Program-made: the position numbers and the translations under genes | DNA from: Cololabis saira | Lineage: Eukaryota; Chordata; Actinopteri; Beloniformes; Belonidae | NCBI RefSeq assembly: GCF_033807715.1 | Contig: NC_084598.1 | Span: 45,760,491-45,824,490, forward strand | Length of the DNA stretch: 64,000 nt | Direction of reading: 5' to 3' | The notes under the pieces: model-generated | What the model was told of the DNA's origin: nothing | Database searches by the model: none | Seen by the model: only the letters and a program-made list of their open reading frames with translations | Shown: in pieces, positions 36,791 through 49,861 of the stretch | How the letters are laid out: every line of letters begins with the position of its first letter | Position numbering within the stretch: position 1 is the stretch's first letter

Positions 36791-36917
36791 GTTGATTTAT
36801 GGTTCCGCGTCGCACCGACGCAGAGTCTACAGCGTAGGGTTCGCTGCGACGCGCACCCTACGCCCGACCCTACGGCGTAGGCCTGCGTTGGTGTGACGCA
36901 GAACCATAATTCAGGCT
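36789..36917. mobile_element. palindromic MITE family copy
   Basis: TTGATTTATGGTTCCGCGTC to ...CAGAACCATAATTCAGGCT with an inner GCGTAGGGT palindrome. A 60-bp fragment of the same family is at 37258-37315. Confidence 0.8.
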
Positions 36918-37535
36918 TAAAAGTAAACAACATGCGCCCAAGTACCCGTGCATGACAGGCAGACACACACGGGGAGAAGAGACAATTTCTTTAATTTTTA
37001 TTTTTTTTAAAAACTTTATCCTTATGAACGCATTGTTATATACGGTAGTCCAACTTTCCTTATTTTAATCAGAACACTTTCTTTTTCCCTCTTCGGCGTG
37101 GAGTAGTGGGCTTGGAGCGGCAGCCATCGGTTAGTTTTTTCTTTTTAGATCCGAGGCTTTGCGTAGAAGGTGGCTTCCGCAACTTTCAGGCGCTTTTTCT
37201 GCGCAAGCAAGCTTTATAGATGAGGCCCCAGGACTGAAGCGGAGCTGCGGCGCCGACATTATGGTTCCGCTAAGGCTCTGCGTTGGTGTGACGCGGGACC
37301 ATAAATCAACGCACACGTGGAGTAGTGGGCTCGGAGCGAACTTTGAAAATGGACTGTGCGCATGCGCAGAAACACAAAGTAGCATTTTTCGGCAGGGAGC
37401 AGAAATTGGCAGAACACCGGGTCGATATTCTGAGCTTCGGAACTGGCAAAAATAAATAAATATAACTTTAAAAAATGTAAAACAATGCTGTGAATATTAT
37501 CAAAGTACTGCACAGATAGATGGATGGATATACAC
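36918..37535. other. unassigned, with one perfect NRF1-type palindrome
   Basis: TGCGCATGCGCA lies at 37357-37368 in CpG-rich sequence next to a MITE fragment (37258-37315). No open reading frame or splice site supports a promoter here. Confidence 0.35.
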
Positions 37536-37543
37536 ACACACAC

Positions 37544-37707
<164 letters not shown>

Positions 37708-37708
37708 T

Positions 37709-38190
37709 CATTTATATACACATACATACATAAATATACACATATATACAGATATATACACACACAAGTTAACAGATCCAAGCTGATTAGACACAAATCA
37801 GTCGATTCAAATCACCAACCAATCAATAGGTGCTGATCAATCACTGATCATTCACACCACATCAGCACCATGATCGTTGCTGAGGGAACCAGCCTGACGT
37901 TAGTTTGGATTTAGTCAGCATTTTCACAAACGTTAGGTTTTATCTTTCATTCTAAATTTATTCTAAATCTAGTATAGATTTAGATATAGTATAGTATAAG
38001 TAAACAACGACACTGGAAATGATATACTTGTACGTGTGTGTTTTGTGGGTTGGGTTAATAATATAAGCTTTAAAGCTGAAATATTAGTTTATCAATCCAA
38101 TCATTTATTCTCAGTCACCAGATCTGTCATCATTCAACCTGCAGAAACTGCAACCACGTGATCAATACGGTTTAGTAGTTTATGATCAAT
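37709..38190. other. duplicated AT-rich sequence, no gene
   Basis: A segment with TCACCAGATCTGTCATCATT and CAACCACGTGATCAATA is repeated: 37990-38190 corresponds to 38340-38610. No coding features. Confidence 0.55.
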
Positions 38191-40184
38191 ACACACTAAA
38201 AAAAAAAACTACAAAAAAAAGCTAAAAAACAAAAAAAATTACTAAACTAAAAAAACTAAAAAAAAAGCTAAAAATTAAAAAAATTTAAAATAAAATAACT
38301 AAACTAAAAAAAATCTAAAAAAAGAAAGAGCTAAAAAAAAAAAAACGTTTTCACAAATGTTATGTTTTATCTTTTATTCTAAATTCTAAATCTAAAGTAA
38401 ACAACGACACTGGAAATTATATGCTTGTATGTGCGTGTGTTTTGTGGGTTGGGTGGGTTACTAAAATTAGCTTTAAAAGCACAAATATTAGTTTATCAAT
38501 CCAATCATTTATTCTCAACAATGACGTCACCAGATCTGTCATCATTCGACCTGCAGAAACTACAACCACGTGATCAATATGGTTTAGTATTTCATGATCA
38601 ATACACACTAAAAAAAAACTACAAAAAAGTTTTAAAAAATTACTAAACTAACAACAAAAAAAAGCTAAAACCAAAAAAATAAAAATAAAATAACTAAAAA
38701 AAAATCTAAAAAAAAAGAGCTAAAACAAAAAAAACTAAATAAAAATACCTAAACTAAAAAAAACTTAAAAAAAAGCTTAAACTAAAAAAACTAAAATAAA
38801 CTAACTAAACAAAAAAAGAACTAAAAAAACTAAACTAAAAATAAATAAATACGTAAACTAAAAAAAGCAAAAAAAAGCCAAAACTAAAAAAAATAACTAC
38901 ACTAAAAAACTAAAAAAAAGCTAAAACTAAAACAAAAAAACCTAACTAAAAAAAAACTTAAATAAACTAAATAAACTAAAAAAAAAAACAAAAAAAAGGC
39001 TGAAACTAAAAAAATAACTACACTAAAAAAACTAAAAACAAACTTAAAACTAAAACAAAAAACCCAACTGACCTAAAAAAACTAAAAAACAAAAAAAAAC
39101 TTAAACTAACTAAACTGAAAAAAACAAAAAAAAACTTAAACTAAAAAAAAATAACTACCGGTACACTAAAAAAAAAAGCTAAAACTAAAAAAAAAACCTG
39201 ACTAAACTGAAAAAAACTATTAAAAAAATTACTAAACTAAAAAAACAGAAAAAAAAGCTAAAACTAAAAAAACTAGAAACAAAAAAAAAATAATAAACTA
39301 AAAGAAACTAAAAAAAGATAATGTTTTAGAAACTCCCTTCACCTGCTCGAGCAGAGCAGGTCCACGAAAAAGAGGTAAAACATAAAAAACTAAATAAAAA
39401 TACCTAAACAAAAAAAAACTAAATAAAAATACCTTAACTAAAAAAAACTTAAAAAAAAAGCTTAAAACTAAACTAAAATAAACTAACTAAAAAAAATTTA
39501 AAAAAACTAAACTAAAAACAATAAATAAATAACTAAACTAAAAAAAAAAAACAGAAAAAAGCTAAAACTAAAAAAACTAGAAACAAAAAATAAATAAACT
39601 AAAAGAGACTAAAAAAATAATCATTTTTAAACTCCCTTCACCTGCTGGAGCAGCAGGTCCACGAGTAAAGACCAGAACCCGCTCCCGTTTACCGGGTTCT
39701 GGTTCTGGTTAACGGGACCGTGTGGTCCTGGTTTTAAAGGGAGCGGGACTAACGGAGCGGGCTCGGACTGGACCGCCGGTCCGGACCCGAACCGGTCACC
39801 CAACACTGTAAAAATTTAAATAAACTAACTGAACAAAAAAAACTAAAACAAATAAACTAAAAAAAATAAATAAATAAATAACTAAACTAAAAAAAAAATA
39901 ACTACACTAAAAAAACTAATAAAAAAAAGCTACAACTGAAACTAAAAAACCTAACTAACAAAACTAAAAAACTAAAAAAACTAAAAAACTTAAATAAACT
40001 AACTAAACTAAAAAAAAAAAGAAATAACTTAAAAAAAACAAAAAAAAAAAAGAAGCTCAAACTAAAAAAAATAACTACACTAAAAAAACAAAAAATAAAA
40101 AAAACTTAAATAAACTAACTAAACTAAAAATAAATTTTAAAAAGCTAAAACTAAAAAAAACTAGTAACAAACTTTTTTTTTAAA
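38191..40184. repeat. ACTAAAAAAA low-complexity tract
   Basis: Almost 2 kb of ACTAAAAAAACTAAAA-type sequence, strongly A-rich on the plus strand. It is broken by GC-rich islands carrying CACCTGCTGGAGCAGCAGGT-like sequence at 39334-39367 and 39632-39667, with a third copy just outside at 40185-40220. Confidence 0.9.
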
Positions 40185-40229
40185 CCCACTTTCACCTGCT
40201 GGAGCAGCAGGTCCACGAGTATGAATAAA

Positions 40230-40520
40230 CTAGAGAAGACGGTTCTGGTTCTGGAGAACCAGAACCCCGTCCCGTCCCGGACCAGAACCAGAACCAGAAC
40301 CAGAACCCGCTCCCGTTAACCGGACCGGGTTCTGGTTCTGGTTCGGTTAACGGGACCGTGTGGTTTTAAAGGGAGCGGGACTAACGGAGCGGGCTCGGAC
40401 TGGACCGCCGGTCCGGTCCGGTTAACGGGACCGTGCTCGGTCTGGACCCAGACCCGGGTCTGAACCGGTCCGGTCCGGTCCGGGTCTGAACCGGTCCGGT
40501 CCGGTCCGGTCCGCTGTAAA
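40230..40520. repeat. GGTTCTGG / CCGGTCCGGT repeats
   Basis: Degenerate hexamer and pentamer repeats of the GGTTCTGG theme seen throughout the window, partly duplicated from 39690-39800. Confidence 0.75.
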
Positions 40521-40641
40521 AACAAAGCCTGAAAGTTTCCCGGAGTTGAACTTTAGCGAGCCGGACCCCCGAACCTTCCCCCGGTCCCGGGCCCGGCCCA
40601 GACCCCCCCAGAACCACCAGAACCCCCCGGTCCACACTCAC

Positions 40642-40698
40642 CAGCTCAGGCTCGGTCCCGCGGGCCGGCCCGGGCCCGGTTCCGGTCCAGATGGACAT
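40642..40698 (-). CDS. candidate first exon, minus strand
   Basis: An ATG at 40698-40696 opens 19 codons, MSIWTGTGPGPARGTEPEL, ending exactly at a good donor, GAGCTG|GTGAGT (40642/40641). The phase (0) matches the putative acceptor of the plagl2-like exon at 30833, and the strand is the same. The peptide is not like the known PLAGL2 N-terminus, and PLAG fingers 1 to 3 would still be missing, so this may be an alternative first exon, part of a 5' UTR, or chance. Confidence 0.3.
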
Positions 40699-40815
40699 TT
40701 TAGAGACTTTTCAAAGTTCGGGCCTGGAGGAGAATGCTGGGCGCCAGTTCAGCCGCGGTGCATGCTGGGAGTGACGTCACGGGGGGAGAGGGGGAGAGAG
40801 AGAGAGGGGGAGAGG
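40699..40815 (-). promoter_or_regulatory. candidate promoter with CRE
   Basis: CpG-rich DNA with a palindromic CRE, GTGACGTCAC (40771-40780), GCATGCTGGGAG just before it, and a GA-rich tract after it. It stands directly upstream of the candidate minus-strand exon. Orientation and target gene are inferred. Confidence 0.4.
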
Positions 40816-40942
40816 GGGGACCCGGGTCCTGATACAGACCCTGGATCTGGTCTGGATCAGGACCAGAACCTGGATCCCCCAGACCGGATCCTCCTCCAGA
40901 GCGACCCTGGTTCTGGTTCTGGTTCTGGTTCTGCAAAGACTC

Positions 40943-41012
40943 AACATCTTAACTAGAATATTTGTCTTATTTCTAGTTAAAATGTCTCATTTTTAGTCAA
41001 AAAATCTCATTA
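40943..41012. mobile_element. half of a palindromic MITE
   Basis: TATTTGTCTTATTTCTAGTT and AAAATGTCTCATTTTTAGTC match the left part of the complete MITE at 53745-54072. The TTTC tract begins where this fragment stops. Confidence 0.7.
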
Positions 41013-42845
<1,833 letters not shown>

Positions 42846-43782
42846 TTGGGTGCGAATGGACTTCAAACCAAGCAAGTCAAGCAGCATTTCCATCATTAAA
42901 GGCCAACTGACGGGTGAGCGGTTCCACATCAGCGGTGAACCAATTCCAACACTCCTAGAGAAGCCGATCAAGAGCCTTGGGCGATGGTACAATGCAGACC
43001 TCAGAAACAACCAGCAAACTGAACAACTGCAGCAGGACACAGCCAACGGCCTTAGGCAGATCAACAACACTGCACTGCCAGGGAAACTGAAGCTCTGGTG
43101 CCTCCAGTTTGGGTTGGTACCCAGACAGATGAGGTCTCTATATGCCACGCTACTCGCTTGGAAAGGCTGGGGAACTCCCAGGTAAGGAAGTGGCTCGGAC
43201 TCCCAAGGTGCTTCAGCAGCGTTGGACTCTACAGTGACGGAGCTTTGTCACTGTCCATCTCCAGCGTGGTGGAAGAGTTCAAGTGTGCGAAGGTGAGGCT
43301 GGAGATGTCCCTCACCGATTCCCGGGACCCTGTAGTGAGAGGTGCCCCCCCCACCTTGGTAACAGGGAGGAAGTGGACCCCAGCCACAGCTGTCCTACAG
43401 GCCGAGTCTGCTCTCCTTCACCGTGATGTAGTGGGCCATGTCCAGCAAGGCAGAGCGGGTTTTGGCCTTGGAACGGTAACTCCTCTCTGGCGAAAGGCAT
43501 CTACCGCCGAGCGACGGACCATGGTCGTAGAGGAGTTGCGCCGACAGGAGGAAACAACCAGATGATCCAAAGCAGTAGCACAAGCCAAGCAGGGCCGCTG
43601 GATGAGGTGGGAGTTGAGAAGAAGAAGAAGCTCACATGGAGCGAACTCTGGGGCATGGAATCCAACCGGCTGAGCTTCATCGTTCGAGCAACATACGATG
43701 TGCTACCATCTCCCATAAACCTTCAACAATGGTTTGGAAAGGACCCAGCGTGCCCCCTGTGTACGACCCCAGCAACACTTAA

Positions 43783-44785
43783 GGGGCTGACACACCAAGC
43801 CGAAAATCGGCCGTCGGGCCGTCGTTGAGCATCGGTGCCCGTCTGTCGTTAGTTTCCCTGGTGTGTCCCGCACGTCGCCACAGGTCGGGCGCCCGTCGGC
43901 AGCTTTTCAGCCGATTCGACATGTTGAATCGGCGTCGGCCGTCGGTCAAACAACTCACTCTGTGATTGGCTGTTCCCAAAATTTCCCAGAATGCTTTTCG
44001 TCGTCATTTGCGGACTGAATAAAAAAAAAACATGGCGGACATTTCTTATGAATAAAATCAATATTTTGAGTTAGTTTCTGCATAAAAATGCGTTTTGATT
44101 ACATTTGTAGCGAGAAATAAATATTTTACTTTCATAATATTCACTCAGTGAATGTACATAATCACTCGCTTGTCTTTTTCAAACCTCGCCAGAATAAAGG
44201 CTGATTTATGATTCCGCGTTACACCAACGCAGAACCTACGGCGTAGGTTACGCGGCGCCGCGCGCCGTACGCCGTACCCTACGCCGTAGGCTCTGCATCG
44301 ATTTAACGCGGAATCATAAATCAGCTCCAGAGCCGGCAGGTAGAAATCCTGAAATTTTCGGAGCAAATTACTTAACAGGCGTAGCTACAAGTTAGACACT
44401 GTTAGATTTCATCTTATAAACCAACATTTATCTTCCTAAATGATTTATTTCAGCCAGCAGTAATTCTACACAGAGTTTTGTTTGTCTGTTTTGATCAGAT
44501 CTGTTCTGGTCAGAGTTTTGTTTGTCTGCACTTGTGTTTTATTAATAAAGCTTTGAAAAAAAAAGCGCTGTCCCCCTCCTTGAGCCCCTGAATACAGACT
44601 AGCGCTGCCTGCTGGTATGGAGGGGAATTACCTCTCACTCATGCGCAGAACGTACGTGCTAGTTCGCCGTCGGGTGTCGTATTTGTAGTGTGTCTAGTGA
44701 GCCCGACAGAGCCCGACACAGCCCGACACTGCCGACACAGCAGTCGGCAGAGAGCGGGGGAAGTCGGGTTGGTGTGTCAAGGCCT
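43783..44785. mobile_element. TTAA-type DNA element in the LINE
   Basis: The 1003-bp insertion is flanked by TTAA (43779-43782, 44786-44789). Inner inverted motif TTGGTGTGTCA / TGACACACCAA lies at both ends. Removing it restores LKHILVGC in the LINE protein. It carries a nested palindromic MITE at 44198-44326. No transposase is seen. Confidence 0.88.
44198..44326. mobile_element. palindromic MITE family copy, nested
   Basis: AGGCTGATTTATGATTCCGC to its inverse, TAA at the left flank (44195-44197), with inner CCTACGGCGTAGG palindromes. Confidence 0.83.
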
Positions 44786-45351
44786 TTAAGCACATCCTGG
44801 TGGGCTGTAAAACCAGATAGTCATGGAGACACAACCAGGTCCTCAGATGTCTGGTTGACAAGCTCGAGTGCAAGAGGGTTTCCATCAACGCCCAGCCCAC
44901 CAACAACCAGGATATGCGGCAACACCCACCATGGTTTGTTCAGGAGGGGGAAAAGCAGAGGACAAGGGCTTCACACCCTGACTTGGGCCAATGAACGCAG
45001 CCAGAGACTGGCAAATGCAGGCTGACCTGGATCAGAGGCTCATTTTCCCCCCAGAGATCGTAACGACCACCCTACGTCCAGACCTTGTCCTGTGGTCCAA
45101 CACCTGCAAGCTCGTCTACATCATTGAGCTGACAGTTCCTTGGGAGGATGCCGTTGAAGAAGCGTATGAACGCAAGAAACTTCGCTACTCCAACCTAGCG
45201 GCTGAGGCAGAGGAGGGGGCTGGAAGGCGAGGGTGCGCCCGGTGGAGGTCGGTTGTAGGGGTTTTGTGGCCAGCTCGACAGCGAAACCTCTTAGGGAGGT
45301 CGGAATCAGGGGACACACTCACAGACAGGTCGTCAAAGAGCTGTTCGAGGG

Positions 45352-45685
45352 AAGGAGGGCGGACCCAAATGCAGGACAACATGAGCAAGGTTCAGGTATA
45401 ATAAAGTTTATTTAACAAAAGGCGCTCCACAGGATCGAAGGAATGCAAACACAACAGGAGACCAAGGAAGACCAGGAAAACGGGCAGCATACAGGGCTCT
45501 GAGCTAGAGAAAATAATCCGACACCACAGCTTGTGGGAGGCAAGCTTAAGAGCAGACTGGGTGACGAGGCTGAGTGGTGTCAGGTGTGGGGACGAAGATA
45601 GGGATCAGCTGTGGTGGTCTGGCCAAGCTTGACCAGACTTTGGCGCCATCTGGTGGAGGAAGGTTGTGCAAAACCCTAACAAGAG
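45352..45685. mobile_element. unclassified insertion in the LINE
   Basis: The LINE reading frame (VVKELFE) is interrupted here by about 330 bases, including AATAAAGTTTATTTAACAAA, before the minisatellite. I cannot name the element. Confidence 0.5.
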
Positions 45686-46317
45686 CTGGCCAACACTGGC
45701 CAACACTGGCTAACACTGGCCAACACTGGCTAACACTGGCCAACACTGCCTAACACTGGCCAACGCTGGCCAACACTGGCCAACGCTGGCCAACACTGGC
45801 TAACACTGGCCAACACTGGCTAACACTGGCCAACACTGGCCAACACTGGCTAACACTGGCCAACACTGCCTAACACTGGCCAACACTGGCCAACACTGGC
45901 TAACACTGGCCAACACTGGCTAACACTGGCCAACACTGCCTAACACTGGCCAACGCTGGCCAACACTGGTCAACGCTGGCCAACACTGGCCAACACTGGT
46001 CAACACTGGTCAACACTGGCCAACACTGGCCAACACCGGCCAACACTGGCTAACACTGGCCAACACTGGCCAACACTGGCCAACACTGGCCAACACTGGC
46101 CAACACTGGCCAACACTGGCCAACACTGGCCAACACTGGCTAACACTGGCCAACACTGGCCAACACTGGCCAACACTGGCCAACACTGGCCAACACCGGC
46201 CAACACCGGCCAACACCGGCCAACACCGGCCAACACCGGCCAACACCGGCCAACACCGGCCAACACCGGCCAACACCGGCCAACACCGGCCAACACTGGC
46301 CAACACTGGCCAACACT
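45686..46317. repeat. 10-bp CTGGCCAACA minisatellite
   Basis: About 63 decamers, with CTGGCTAACA, CTGCCTAACA and CCGGCCAACA variants. A homogenised block of CCGG-containing units lies at 46190-46290. It separates two parts of the LINE C-terminus. Confidence 0.95.
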
Positions 46318-46413
46318 GCAGAGAGAACGAGCCATTGGCTGTGGATGAAGAAGAGCAACACCATCTGGGCTGCTAAGCCAATGCTTAACCCTGGGACACA
46401 CACCCAGGTCTGA

Positions 46414-46842
46414 TCACCCTGGGGTGGGCCTGCCCCGGCTGAGGGTGTCTTGTGATAATTGGCCGAAACGCCCCATGATCTGAGGACACGACTGACGATG
46501 TGTCCCAGGGGCAAGCGGTTGCTCTGATGAACTCTCACAACTAACAGTCTCAGAGTAACCAAACACGTGCAATAAAAATCATCTAGCACCCTCTTTAATA
46601 ATCATGTCTGCCTCACTCTGCTGCACCTCTCACTTTTGTATTTCTTTTGTATACATTTTTTTCTTGTATTTTTTGTATAATTTGTCTGTTAAAATTGTAA
46701 ATAGGTTATACTTATTCTTATTTTTATTCAGAACTGTCCTTCTCACTTCTCACTACCTCAAACTGCTGCACCTTTAAAATGTTTATACTGTACATAGAAA
46801 TACCACAAATCTAGTCCTTCCATCGAATCTTGTCATAATGTA
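46414..46842 (+). mobile_element. LINE 3' UTR fragments
   Basis: 46414-46500 follows the restriction-endonuclease LINE stop codon. From about 46505 another LINE 3' end begins (TTGCTCTGATGAACTCTCAC, ACGTGCAATAAAAATCATC), also seen at 48240 and 51640. Confidence 0.65.
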
Positions 46843-47810
46843 CAGGTGAAGGTTGGAAAATTAGAATATATTGCAAAACTTCATTTGTAGTAAATTCAAC
46901 TCAAGGTGAAACAAATACAGTATATTGTTTCCCACTACATTCAAAGTGAGATATTTCAAGCCTTTATTTGTTATAATTTTGGTGATTATGGCTCACAGTT
47001 TATGAAAACAAATAAAAAATCTAAAAAAAATTGAATATTTAATGAAATCAATAAACAATTCAATCATCAAAATTATAACAAATAAAGGTTTAACATATCT
47101 TGTTTTGCATGTAATGAGACTATGTAATATATTAGTTTCACCTTTTAAGTTGAATTATTGAAATAAATTCACTTTTACACCATATTCTAGTTGAATTATT
47201 GAAATAAATTCAGTTTTACACCATATTCTAGTTGAATTATTGAAATAAATTCACTTTTACACCATATTCTAGTTGAATTATTGAAATAAGTTAACTTTTA
47301 CACCATATTCTAGTTGAATTATTGAAATAAATTCACTTTTACACCATATTCTAGTTGAATTATTGAAATAAATTAACTTTTACACCATATTCTAGTTGAA
47401 TTATTGAAATAAATTAACTTTTACACCATATTCTAGTTGAATTATTGAAATAAATTCACTTTTACACCATATTCTAGTTGAATTATTGAAATAAGTTAAC
47501 TTTTACACCATATTCTAGTTGAATTATTGAAATAAATTCACTTTTACACCATATTCTAGTTGAATTATTGAAATAAGTTAACTTTTACACCATATTCTAG
47601 TTGAATTATTGAAATAAATTCACTTTTACACCATATTCTAGTTGAATTATTGAAATAAATTCACTTTTACACCATATTCTAGTTGAATTATTGAAATAAA
47701 TTAACTTTTACACCATATTCTAGTTGAATTATTGAAATAAATTCACTTTTACACCATATTGTAGTTGAATTATTGAAATAAATTCACTTTGACACCATAT
47801 TCTTCACCTG
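46843..47810. mobile_element. Tc1/mariner-like MITE with internal 41-bp array
   Basis: The ends CAGGTGAAGGTTGGAAAATT and ...ATATTCTTCACCTG are flanked by TA (46841-46842, 47811-47812). From 47149 to about 47800 the element holds 16 units of exactly 41 bp, beginning GTTGAATTATTGAAATAA and ending ACACCATATTCTA. Confidence 0.85.
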
Positions 47811-47927
47811 TATCTATATTCTACAGCCTGGCTGATGGACGTACGTAGCATTTCAGTTGCTACATGGTTGTCTGTCTGTACAGTCATGCAAGTTCAACGC
47901 TATTAAAGACCTTTAAACTTTAGGCAA

Positions 47928-48230
47928 GGCAAGTTTATTTGTACAGCACAATTCAACACAAGGTAATTCAAAGTGCTTTACATCAACATTAAAAGTGGAA
48001 AGACACAATTAAAACATAAATAACAAATAAAATGAAATAAAATGATAAGAAAAGAGGTCAAATAATAAAAAGCAGCAGTTGTTAAACAGTAAGGGCAGTA
48101 GATCCAGCAGGTTCATCTCATTCTTACAATAGCAAGAATTACGTTTCTATACGGTCAAAACGTACAAAGACCGGGTCAAATACAGTATTAGAAAAGTAAT
48201 CTGTAACAATTAGTACGGTGAATTAAACCA
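47928..48230 (-). mobile_element. LINE 3' end, reverse orientation
   Basis: GGCAAGGCAAGTTTATTTGT marks the reversed tail; the sequence is the reverse complement of 21755-22104. Confidence 0.7.
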
Positions 48231-48593
48231 ATGCCTGTTTCCAGGTCTTATCCATAATTATTATAATTACTGTTCCAACTCCTCCCTCTGGACGGATCTA
48301 CAGAGCTCTGTACGTTAAAACCTCCAGACTCAGAGACAGTTTCTTCCCCCAAACTGTTGCTCTGATCAACTCTCACAACTAATAGTTTCAGAGAAACCAA
48401 TCACGTGCAATAACAACTATCACATTCTGTAACAAGCTCCTTCCAGCAACAACCATGTCTGCCTCATTCTGCTGCACCTCTCACTTTAAAAAAAAAATTG
48501 TACATACGTTATTTTATTTTATTTTATTTAGAGCCGTCATTTTTCTACCTCATACTGCTGCACCTTTCATTTCTTTAATTGTATATTTGTTAA

Positions 48594-49387
48594 AGGTATT
48601 GTGACATCATTTTTAACATGCTTTTAACACTATTAAAAGTCTTGGGCAACATCCCTCAAATGTGTCTAAAAGGGTGTAACAAGAAAAACTTCACTCTAGT
48701 ACTCCATTCCTGGCTTTTTATTACAGTGTTTTTTTGCGCCGTGAAAAACGCTTCCTTTCCCCCTTTCCTGTCAATCATTGCTCCGCTCCTCCTCCAAACC
48801 TCCTCCTCCTCCAGCCATACGCTCACAGCGGCGTCGGAGAGTTAAGCCGGGAGCGACAGGCGAAGCATGCACGGAAAAGCAGGAGGGCGAACCACAGCAA
48901 ACAATCATAAAAATAAAGGCATGCAAGCAGCACTGTCCCCTTATCTTAAGTCCAGTCAGTGGCCGCGGGTCTTCTTAGCAGTTTTCCTCCGGTGATGAGA
49001 ACAAAAGAGGCGTGTTAAGCCTGATTTATGGTTCCGCGTTAAATCGACGCAGAACCTACGCCGTAGGGTTCAGCGTATGGGCCGCGTAACCCTACGCCGT
49101 ATGCTCTGCGTCGGTGTAACGTGGAACCATAAATCAGCCTTTATGGTGCGCTGGAGAGGAGAGGAGGCAGGGAGCTGGGTGGAGGGGGCGGTGATTTAGC
49201 GGATCGTTACGTAAAGACCCGCCACCAAACCAGGTGAGCCGTTTCTGCATAGTTATGCGGAAAATCCCAGAAAGCACACAATACACTGAATGTTAAAAGT
49301 TCGTTGTTTTTTGGGTGTAATTGATGTCAAGACACCCAACAAAACACAAAAAATCAAGAAAAATGTGTTTTTCATGTCACAATCCCT
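48594..49387. mobile_element. TTAA-type element, second copy
   Basis: Same termini as 14292-15298, flanked by TTAA at 48590-48593 and 49388-49391. It is 794 bp, lacking the 188-bp nested MITE found in the first copy. Confidence 0.9.
49018..49140. mobile_element. palindromic MITE family copy, nested
   Basis: AGCCTGATTTATGGTTCCGC to its inverse, flanked by TTA (49015-49017, 49141-49143). It occupies the same site as the copy at 14921, so it was inside the TTAA element before that element multiplied. Confidence 0.88.
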
Positions 49388-49391
49388 TTAA

Positions 49392-49730
49392 AGGAGCTTG
49401 AGGCTCCTTTTAAGAAATGAGACTCTCTAGCGCCACCCTTCACCACGACGGTCGTTGGAGGTACTGCAGCCAACAGTGAAGCCGGCACAGGAGAACGGGG
49501 AGAACGCGCATGCAGCGTCATGTGACGTCACATCCGCAGGACAGTGCGGGAAATTCGGGACCGAATTGCAGCACATTTTGCAGCAACAGCCTGTTCAAGG
49601 CAAAGGAGAGATACACTAGAGGAATCATTCTTTTTGGTTTGGAACGCTTCATCTGACATTATTACTAGAAAACTTAAAACGTATACGCATTTTTTTCATA
49701 AATCCTGCCTCAATCCTGCCTCATGCTCCT
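49392..49730. mobile_element. second TTAA-type MITE, abutting
   Basis: The ends AGGAGCTTGAGGC and, inverted, AGGAGCATGAGGC are flanked by TTAA (49388-49391, 49731-49734). It shares its left TTAA with the element ending at 49387. Confidence 0.88.
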
Positions 49731-49861
49731 TTAATAAGTACCTACATTTGTTTATTTACTTTACTGTTTGCTTTTTTTTAATCTGGGTACAGCGGGCGAA
49801 ATAACCGGAGTCAAATTCCCTGTTGGACAATGTTCAAACTTGGCCAATAAAGATGATTCTG

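Larger units (their letters stand above)
42846..46413 (+). pseudogene. LINE ORF end with restriction-like endonuclease (R2/NeSL-like)
   Basis: Starting with MDFKPSKSSSISI at 42856, the frames at 42856-43185, 43098-43565 and 43562-43780 carry successive blocks of a non-LTR polyprotein (LGRWYNADLRNN, LPGKLKLWC, RKWLGLPRCFSSVGLY, ITWSELW-like LTWSELWGM). A knuckle CPLC...LKHILVGC spans 43751-44808, once a TTAA element (43783-44785) is removed. An endonuclease core RPDLVLW...IIELTVPWEDA follows at 45071-45150, with the PD and E residues kept. The C-terminus resumes after a second insertion as SHWLWMKKSNTIWAAK and stops at TGA 46411-46413. Frameshifts and two insertions make it inactive. The CCHC plus PD-(D/E)xK arrangement places it among restriction-like-endonuclease LINEs; the clade is my inference. 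Confidence 0.8.
48240..49860 (+). mobile_element. LINE 3' end split by two TTAA elements
   Basis: 48240-48589 (CTGTTCCAACTCCTCCCTCT onward) and 49735-49860 (GAGTCAAATTCCCTGTTGGA, AATAAAGATGATTCTGATTC) are two parts of one LINE 3' end. The paralogue at 51640-52375 is uninterrupted at this TTAA. Confidence 0.78.

Noticed and set aside
37357..37368. Perfect NRF1-type palindrome as a promoter
   Set aside because: It lies by a MITE fragment with no downstream exon or open frame; the motif alone is not enough.
45686..46317. CRISPR-like regular repeats here and in other arrays
   Set aside because: Units are head to tail with no unique spacers, and the genome is eukaryotic.
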